A DNA stretch of 64,000 nt from Bacillus sp. ISL-7 (lineage in GTDB: Bacteria; Bacillota; Bacilli; Bacillales_B; DSM-18226): the NCBI RefSeq assembly GCF_018613065.1, contig NZ_JAGGQW010000027.1, positions 29,571 to 93,570 on the forward strand. Reading direction: 5' to 3'. Under the pieces are notes generated by a model. The model saw only the letters and a list, made by a program, of their open reading frames with translations, had not been told where the DNA came from and did no database searches. Both the position numbers and the translations under genes were made by a program. Numbering within the stretch: the first letter of the stretch is position 1; every line of letters starts with the position of its first letter. Positions 59,299 to 64,000 of this stretch are shown here, in pieces.

Positions 59299-60620
59299 AA
59301 GATGAACTACAAAATGACCAACCATTTCTGCCGACCCTTTTTCCTTACTTAATCTTTGCTATGGACCAATATTATGGGGTAAATGAGACTTATGAAGTAG
59401 AAAATGTATTAGAATGGGAGCAATTCGAATGGGAGCAATTCGAATCAGCAGAAATTCAAAACAAAAAAATGAAGATATTAATCACAACGTTTTGGGAATA
59501 TCCATTTATCGGTGGTCTACAGAACTATATCACTGCACTTAAAACCGGCTTGGAAAATTTAGGACATAGTGTCCATGTTATTGCACCAAACCATTTTCCT
59601 GCCGATGAAATGAAGGCATTACGCGATAGTTGTTCTGAGAAATTCTCACAATTTTTTATCAATCGGTATGGCAGCTGTAATCCAAAAATACTACACAATA
59701 TCAGCAAACTATACAGCTATTATTTGATGCTAGAAGATATTGATCTGTCGGAATACGATATTATTCACGCACAAGATCGCTATACTGCTAATGTAATAGG
59801 ATTACTTAACCAATCCCATCAAAAACCTCTTCTATTCACACCGCATGGATTTATGACCCAAAACAGATTAAAGTTTAACTTGATGGAAAAAGGTTCGGTT
59901 GAGGAAATCTATTTTTCAGCCATTGATAAACAAGCAATTAAAAATGCCAACCAATTAATCATCCTTTGTGATGTCTTTCGCCCGTTCCTAATAAATATAG
60001 GCGCTGAAGAAGATAAAATGACCACTGTGTATACTGGGATTGATTTAGAGGAATGGAATATTCAGAAGAAAGTTAAGAATAGCCAAAGCAAAACTGTAAT
60101 TACCTGTATCTCACGTCTTCGGCCCCGCAAAGGACATAAGTATTTATTTAAAGCTCTTGCCCTGATTAAAGACAAGTTGAAAAATGTAGAAGTACGGATT
60201 GTAGGCGATGGTGAGATGAGAATGAAGCTCGAAAAGAAGGTTAGTGAGTTGAAATTAAAAAACGTATCCTTTTTAGGAAGCAGAGAAGACGTACCTAAAT
60301 TATTAAGCGAATCAGACATTTTTGTTCTTCCAACTACAAGTGATACGTTGCCCATCTCAATAATCGAGGCAATGTTTACCAATCAAGCAATTCTAACGAC
60401 CAATTGTGGCGGCATTCCGGAAATCATTAAGGATAACTATTCAGGATTTATAGTTGAACCAGCTAACCCACAACAACTTGCCGAAAAGTTATTGCTCCTA
60501 TTACGAAAAAAATCAATTAGAAAAGAATTCGCGGACAATGCTCAGGCATTTGCACAACAACATTTAACCGTTAGTACCATGGTTCAAAAGATTGAAGGCA
60601 TTTATCGATCATTATTATGA
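59295..60620 (+). CDS. GT4 glycosyltransferase with coat-like N-terminal extension
   Basis: 441 residues from GTG 59295, eight bases behind AAGGAGG (the GTG at 59289 is too close). The GT-B fold starts at residue 59 (MKILITTFWEYPFIGGLQNY). The sugar-nucleotide site is SRLRPRKGHKYLF, VGDGEMRMKLE and PISIIEAMFTNQAILTTNCGGIPE (E-x7-E motif). The first 58 residues are an extension not found in ordinary GT4 enzymes; it contains EWEQF twice, from a 15-bp tandem duplication (59412-59441). CotSA of B. subtilis is a spore-coat GT4, so a coat or polysaccharide role is plausible. Confidence 0.88.
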   Translation: MKDELQNDQPFLPTLFPYLIFAMDQYYGVNETYEVENVLEWEQFEWEQFESAEIQNKKMKILITTFWEYPFIGGLQNYITALKTGLENLGHSVHVIAPNHFPADEMKALRDSCSEKFSQFFINRYGSCNPKILHNISKLYSYYLMLEDIDLSEYDIIHAQDRYTANVIGLLNQSHQKPLLFTPHGFMTQNRLKFNLMEKGSVEEIYFSAIDKQAIKNANQLIILCDVFRPFLINIGAEEDKMTTVYTGIDLEEWNIQKKVKNSQSKTVITCISRLRPRKGHKYLFKALALIKDKLKNVEVRIVGDGEMRMKLEKKVSELKLKNVSFLGSREDVPKLLSESDIFVLPTTSDTLPISIIEAMFTNQAILTTNCGGIPEIIKDNYSGFIVEPANPQQLAEKLLLLLRKKSIRKEFADNAQAFAQQHLTVSTMVQKIEGIYRSLL

Positions 60621-60635
60621 AAGGAGGAAAAAAGT

Positions 60636-61814
60636 ATGCAACATGATGTTCCTGCCGTTGTCCTTGATCTAAGTGCGACTGGAATTGGTATTGTGAGGAG
60701 TTTAGCGAAAAAAGGGATTAAGGTATATGCGTTTGATACGAGAGGGAAATATGAAATCGGTAAAACACGGTTTGCCACCTGTGGAATTTGCCCAAATCCA
60801 GTTAGTGAAGGAGCTGCATTAATTCTATTTCTTACCAGATTAGCCCAAAAGTTTGGCCAAAAGGCTGTCCTGTATGCGGGGTCTGATGACTTTGTACAGT
60901 TTATTTCAAAAAACAGATTTGTTCTTTCACACTATTATCGATTTCTATTACCTAAACACACACTAGTTGAAGCCGTATTAGATAAAAGATTAACGTATGA
61001 ATTGGCCCTGAAATCAAATGTGCCATGCCCCAAAACCTTCGCAATAAATAACGAAGAGCAGTTTGAGCAAATCATCCATCAAATTACCTTTCCTTGTATT
61101 TTAAAACCAGTTCATTCTTCTCATTTCCGCTCAAATATTGATCATCGTCTTTATAAGAAAGCCATTGTAGTAGAACAAGCTTCCCAATTGAGAGAAGAGT
61201 ACCTTTTTTATCGGCCATTCGGTGAACTAATGATCCAGGAGGTCATCCCTGGTGAGGAGAATTGTATTTATTCCGTCAAGACATTTTTTGACGATCAGAT
61301 GAATTTAATTGGCTTGTGGATGAACCAAAAATTACATCAATTTCCCCCTCATTTTGGATCTACTGCACTTGCCCTAAGTATTAGGGACGAAGAAGTCATT
61401 CAACTCGCTACTACCTTTCTAAAAGATATTCAGTTCAAAGGCTTGGCGATTGCTGAGTTTAAACGGGATCCAAGAGATGGGAAACTGAAATTTATCGAAA
61501 TCAATTCAAGAATAGGTTTAACTCAAGCGTTATCAATGGCTTGTGGGGTAAATTTGGCCTACTTGTATTATTTATCCCTTACCGGGCAAAATCCAGCACC
61601 TGTGACAGTGCAGAAAGAAGGGGTCAAATGGGTTTACTTTGTCCGTGATTTTCTTTCCTTTCGCCAAAAACAAAAAAATGGGGAAATGAAGTTCGTGGAA
61701 TGGGTGAAAAGTTTATCTGGAAAAAAGGTGGAGGCTCTTTTTGCTTGGAGTGACCCTCTTCCGTTTGTTCGAAGTTTTGTTTCCCATTTACGAAACTTAT
61801 GGGGGAGAAAATAA
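60636..61814 (+). CDS. ATP-grasp ligase-like protein
   Basis: 392 residues. A pre-ATP-grasp domain (VVLDLSATGIGIVRSLAKKG) is followed by the ATP-grasp fold: KRLTYELALKSNVPCPKTFA, PCILKPVHSSHFRS, MIQEVIPGEENCIYS and the metal site LAIAEFKRDPRDGKLKFIEINSRIG (E, N). It joins a carboxylate to an amine or similar nucleophile. Related carbamoyl-phosphate-like enzymes occur in polysaccharide clusters. AAAGGAGGAAAAAAGT precedes ATG 60636, 15 bp after the glycosyltransferase, so it is in one operon. Confidence 0.85.
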   Translation: MQHDVPAVVLDLSATGIGIVRSLAKKGIKVYAFDTRGKYEIGKTRFATCGICPNPVSEGAALILFLTRLAQKFGQKAVLYAGSDDFVQFISKNRFVLSHYYRFLLPKHTLVEAVLDKRLTYELALKSNVPCPKTFAINNEEQFEQIIHQITFPCILKPVHSSHFRSNIDHRLYKKAIVVEQASQLREEYLFYRPFGELMIQEVIPGEENCIYSVKTFFDDQMNLIGLWMNQKLHQFPPHFGSTALALSIRDEEVIQLATTFLKDIQFKGLAIAEFKRDPRDGKLKFIEINSRIGLTQALSMACGVNLAYLYYLSLTGQNPAPVTVQKEGVKWVYFVRDFLSFRQKQKNGEMKFVEWVKSLSGKKVEALFAWSDPLPFVRSFVSHLRNLWGRK

Positions 61815-61845
61815 GTGATGGCAGAGGAAGGAGGGAACTTAGGTT

Positions 61846-62919
61846 TTGAATAGTATAGAAGAAATTATTAGCTGTTGGAAGCAATTTGAATGGGAAGAAA
61901 AGCTAAAAAATGTCCTTGGTAAAAAAGTAAAGTTAGTGGAAGAAAGAATAGAATGCCTCAAAAATACACGGGAAAAGACAAGTATTTGGAAGTTGGTTCT
62001 AACTGATGGTCGGGAGTTCATTCCCATAGTCCTTAAAATATACAAGCAACCACTGAAAGAAAATCATATATTAGAAATCAGTATGTATCAAAAAGCCTAT
62101 AACATTTATCATGAGTTTATGCCGCGATTATATTGGCTTGAACCGAATGTAAATGGTAATGAAACATGGATGTTCACCGAATGTTTGAAGCCGTTACGAG
62201 GACAAATAAAATTAGCTCCAAAACATTTGGAACGAATTATCCCAACTGTGGCAAAATTTCATGCCATAACCTTTGATCATCGATTTTTGCAGCATGCGGA
62301 TCTTTTTGACGCCTCTCTTCCCCATTTTGATTCTGAAGAGAAGGTAAAGGAGAGGACTAAGGGTATCAAAAAAGCAAAAGAGAATCTGGATCTGGCAATG
62401 AAAGATCCTAACTTAAGAGAATTGGTGGCACCAAGGTATAAAATGATCAAAAAAATATTAAAAAAAGGGCCTGTGTACTTTCCTGAAATTACGGAATCTG
62501 GACAATGTCTCATCCACGGTGACCTCCATGTCCACAATATTTGCTGTGAAAATGCCAATGATGAGGAGGAGAATTGGAAAGTCTCTTTGATTGATTGGGA
62601 GTCTGCGAAACAGTATCCATGCTGGTATGATTTGGTCGTCCTAGTCGAATTATTAATTGATTTTCGCTCAGATTGGCAACAGAGGGAAGAAGAGATTCGA
62701 AGTCAATGTGTGCAGCTGTATTGCGAAGAAATGCAGAAATATGGAATAACCTTCAGTGATGATCCATTGAAACTTCTAAAAAAGGCATATTTACAGAGAA
62801 CTCTAGAAAAAAAGCTTTCTAGTCATTTGCAAAAGGTGTTGAATGGAGGAAAGAGCACACTTTTAAAAAGATATCTAGAGAAAATAGAAGTATGGGGAAA
62901 AGAACTCGGATTATATTAG
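61846..62919 (+). CDS. CotS-like kinase / aminoglycoside-phosphotransferase-fold protein
   Basis: 357 residues from TTG 61846, with AAGGAGGG nine bases upstream. Kinase-like fold: LVLTDGREFIPIVLKIYKQP (phosphate-binding Lys), the catalytic loop CLIHGDLHVHNICC (H-G-D-x4-N) and the metal motif VSLIDWESAK (D-W-E for DFG). CotS-family spore-coat proteins have this fold. It should phosphorylate a sugar or small molecule linked to the coat. It follows the ATP-grasp gene by 31 bp. Confidence 0.83.
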   Translation: MNSIEEIISCWKQFEWEEKLKNVLGKKVKLVEERIECLKNTREKTSIWKLVLTDGREFIPIVLKIYKQPLKENHILEISMYQKAYNIYHEFMPRLYWLEPNVNGNETWMFTECLKPLRGQIKLAPKHLERIIPTVAKFHAITFDHRFLQHADLFDASLPHFDSEEKVKERTKGIKKAKENLDLAMKDPNLRELVAPRYKMIKKILKKGPVYFPEITESGQCLIHGDLHVHNICCENANDEEENWKVSLIDWESAKQYPCWYDLVVLVELLIDFRSDWQQREEEIRSQCVQLYCEEMQKYGITFSDDPLKLLKKAYLQRTLEKKLSSHLQKVLNGGKSTLLKRYLEKIEVWGKELGLY

Positions 62920-62981
62920 AGCAGTTCCCAAGATTTAAATACAACAAAGGGATTTGAAATCGAAATAGAAGGAGATTAGAA

Positions 62982-63554
62982 ATGAAAGATTTTGAAAAAA
63001 TAGTAGCCAAGAATAAAGGCACTGTAACCATTCAAGATCTGAGCGGTTACACAATGATAGGGAAGGGGGCTGATGGATCCGTCTTTCAATTGACACCTGA
63101 GAAGTGCGTCAAAGTTTTTGTTAATGAAGACACACAAAAAAAGGAATTAAGTGCACTGCAAATTGGACAATCCTCTCCTATTATTCCTAAATTATATGAA
63201 TATGGTTCTAACTATATTGTGATGGAGTTTGTAAAAGGATACAATCTTAAGCATTTATTAAAAAAAGAGAAAAAACTCTCAGAGGCAATCGTGGGGAAAA
63301 TTTTATCGATGCTGGATGAAATGAAAGCTGTGGGTTTTACAAGACTTGATATTGAAGTTCGCCACATTTTTTTCAATGAACTAGGGGAAATAAAAGTAAT
63401 CGACCTCAAGAGGGCATTTTATACTGACAGGGCTGTTCCTACCAAATTGTTATCTGGATTAAAAAAACTTGGTTATTCAGAAGAGTTTTTGCAACATGTG
63501 AACAAGCTTAACCCATCCAAATATAAGGAATGGAAAAACCTAGGGATTGAATAA
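62982..63554 (+). CDS. small Ser/Thr-type kinase, YrzF-like
   Basis: 190 residues, a minimal protein-kinase fold: the glycine loop MIGKGADGSVFQLT, CVKVFVNEDTQKKELSAL (Lys and helix-C Glu), a hinge YIVMEFVKGYNLKHLL, and a catalytic region FTRLDIEVRHIFFNELGEIK with VIDLKRA replacing DFG. The catalytic HRD is RLD and the N-lobe is short, as in YrzF-type Bacillus proteins, so substrate and activity are uncertain. AAGGAGATTAG precedes ATG 62982. Last gene before the rrn operon. Confidence 0.78.
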   Translation: MKDFEKIVAKNKGTVTIQDLSGYTMIGKGADGSVFQLTPEKCVKVFVNEDTQKKELSALQIGQSSPIIPKLYEYGSNYIVMEFVKGYNLKHLLKKEKKLSEAIVGKILSMLDEMKAVGFTRLDIEVRHIFFNELGEIKVIDLKRAFYTDRAVPTKLLSGLKKLGYSEEFLQHVNKLNPSKYKEWKNLGIE

Positions 63555-63586
63555 AGTGGCACTTGAAAAGGTTTGGAGAGGTCCCA

Positions 63587-63625
63587 AGAAGGCGGTGGTT
63601 AAATGATCCACTGCCTTTTTATTTT
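63587..63625 (+). terminator. terminator of the coat/kinase operon
   Basis: AAGGCGGTGG and CCACTGCCTT stem, then TTTATTTT. Confidence 0.82.
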
Positions 63626-63728
63626 GATTATCTATTGATGGATCAACTAAGGAACTATAATCAATTCCTTCTATTATTTCGCTAGAATTATATTTAATTA
63701 TCTTTGGCAAAATGGAAAACATTACACA

Positions 63729-63875
63729 TTGAACCCTATTGTCTACCATGATAAGATAGTAGTCGTTGACAGCAAAAACGAGTGGTTAATAAATACTATT
63801 TGCGGTGCTGTTAATTGAAGTTGAATTGGAAAAAACTTTACATTGAACTTATAGTAACTTACATGTTATTATAGG
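63729..63875 (+). promoter_or_regulatory. upstream promoters of the rRNA operon
   Basis: TTGAAC (63729)-17 bp-TAAGAT (63752), TTGACA (63766)-18 bp-TAAATA (63790) and TTGAAC (63843)-18 bp-TATTAT (63867) are candidate sigma-A promoters stacked before the main one. Tandem promoters are usual for Bacillus rrn operons. Their individual strength cannot be judged here. Confidence 0.5.
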
Positions 63876-63921
63876 AAAGCTCTCTTCGGACGAGTTAAAC
63901 ATTGAGTGTTAAAAATTAGTG

Positions 63922-63951
63922 TTGACTTAAATAGAGAAATAATAGTATAAT
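63922..63951 (+). promoter_or_regulatory. main rRNA operon promoter
   Basis: TTGACT (63922-63927), an 18-bp spacer and TATAAT (63946-63951). The start point would be near 63958 at TGTCGCTTC, and the leader follows. Confidence 0.78.
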
Positions 63952-63978
63952 AGTTTTTGTCGCTTCATTGGAAAGTGA

Positions 63979-64000
63979 ATTTGTTCTTTGAAAACTAAAC
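63979..64000 (+). promoter_or_regulatory. boxA-like rRNA leader
   Basis: TGTTCTTTGAAAACTAAAC is the conserved antitermination leader found ahead of 16S rRNA genes in Bacillus. The 16S gene itself starts to the right of the window. Confidence 0.85.

Overview
The window is AT-rich, Gram-positive DNA from an endospore-forming member of the Bacillaceae. A Neobacillus/Bacillus-type genome is my guess; no species call is possible from sequence alone. The reasons are AAGGAGG ribosome-binding sites, TTG/GTG starts, a 16-bp parS site identical to a Bacillus Spo0J site, LexA (DinR) boxes, a YolD-like gene, a cotH gene with a CotG-like neighbour, CotS-like kinases, and a Bacillus-style rrn promoter and leader at the right edge.

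Layout. (1) 1-8.3 kb: the tail of a UvrD-like helicase, a parS site, an SOS-controlled divergent pair (ribbon-helix-helix protein / YolD operon), then a dense array of small, mostly unrecognised genes that overlap or abut and reuse a GGAGGAC ribosome-binding site. Several are visibly broken. This looks like accessory (phage- or element-derived) DNA. (2) 8.4-35.7 kb: a detoxification island of about 27 kb. It holds five aldo/keto reductases, two zinc alcohol dehydrogenases, several SDR/NAD(P)-binding proteins, four tandem SnoaL-like genes, three MFS and one MATE exporter, a CPA2 antiporter, an LtrA protein, a cupin and two paralogous TetR regulators. At least 12 transcription units start with the same module: a 20-bp palindrome (TTTGTTCATTAATTAACAAA-like) lying exactly 59 bp upstream of the -10 hexamer in 11 cases and 60 bp in one. 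The genes therefore look like one regulon, probably answering reactive aldehydes, quinones or similar electrophiles. The island grew by duplication: paralogous ADH, MFS, NAD-binding and TetR genes, a four-copy SnoaL array, and fragments of lost copies between genes. Paralogues of one small gene (8077-8307 intact, 35768-36010 decayed) bracket it.

(3) 36-47.5 kb: a mosaic of a lipoprotein nuclease, a Zn-ribbon/PD-(D/E)XK nuclease, a three-gene membrane-protein operon, an IS110-family (IS1111-like) element with a long structured non-coding end, a short D,D-carboxypeptidase, a free-standing AGS-C sensor-domain protein (the C-terminal module of CBASS-type nucleotidyltransferases) and a beheaded dacC-type gene. 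(4) 47.7-56.3 kb: an acidic protein, a two-gene AddB-like/AddA-like helicase-nuclease, an SRPBCC protein and a FrnE-type DsbA protein. (5) 56.3-63.6 kb: spore-coat functions, with a CotG-like basic repeat protein divergent from cotH, then a PIG-L deacetylase, GT4 glycosyltransferase, ATP-grasp enzyme, CotS-like kinase and a small Ser/Thr-type kinase. (6) The last 250 bases carry stacked promoters and the boxA-like leader of an rRNA operon whose 16S gene lies just outside the window.
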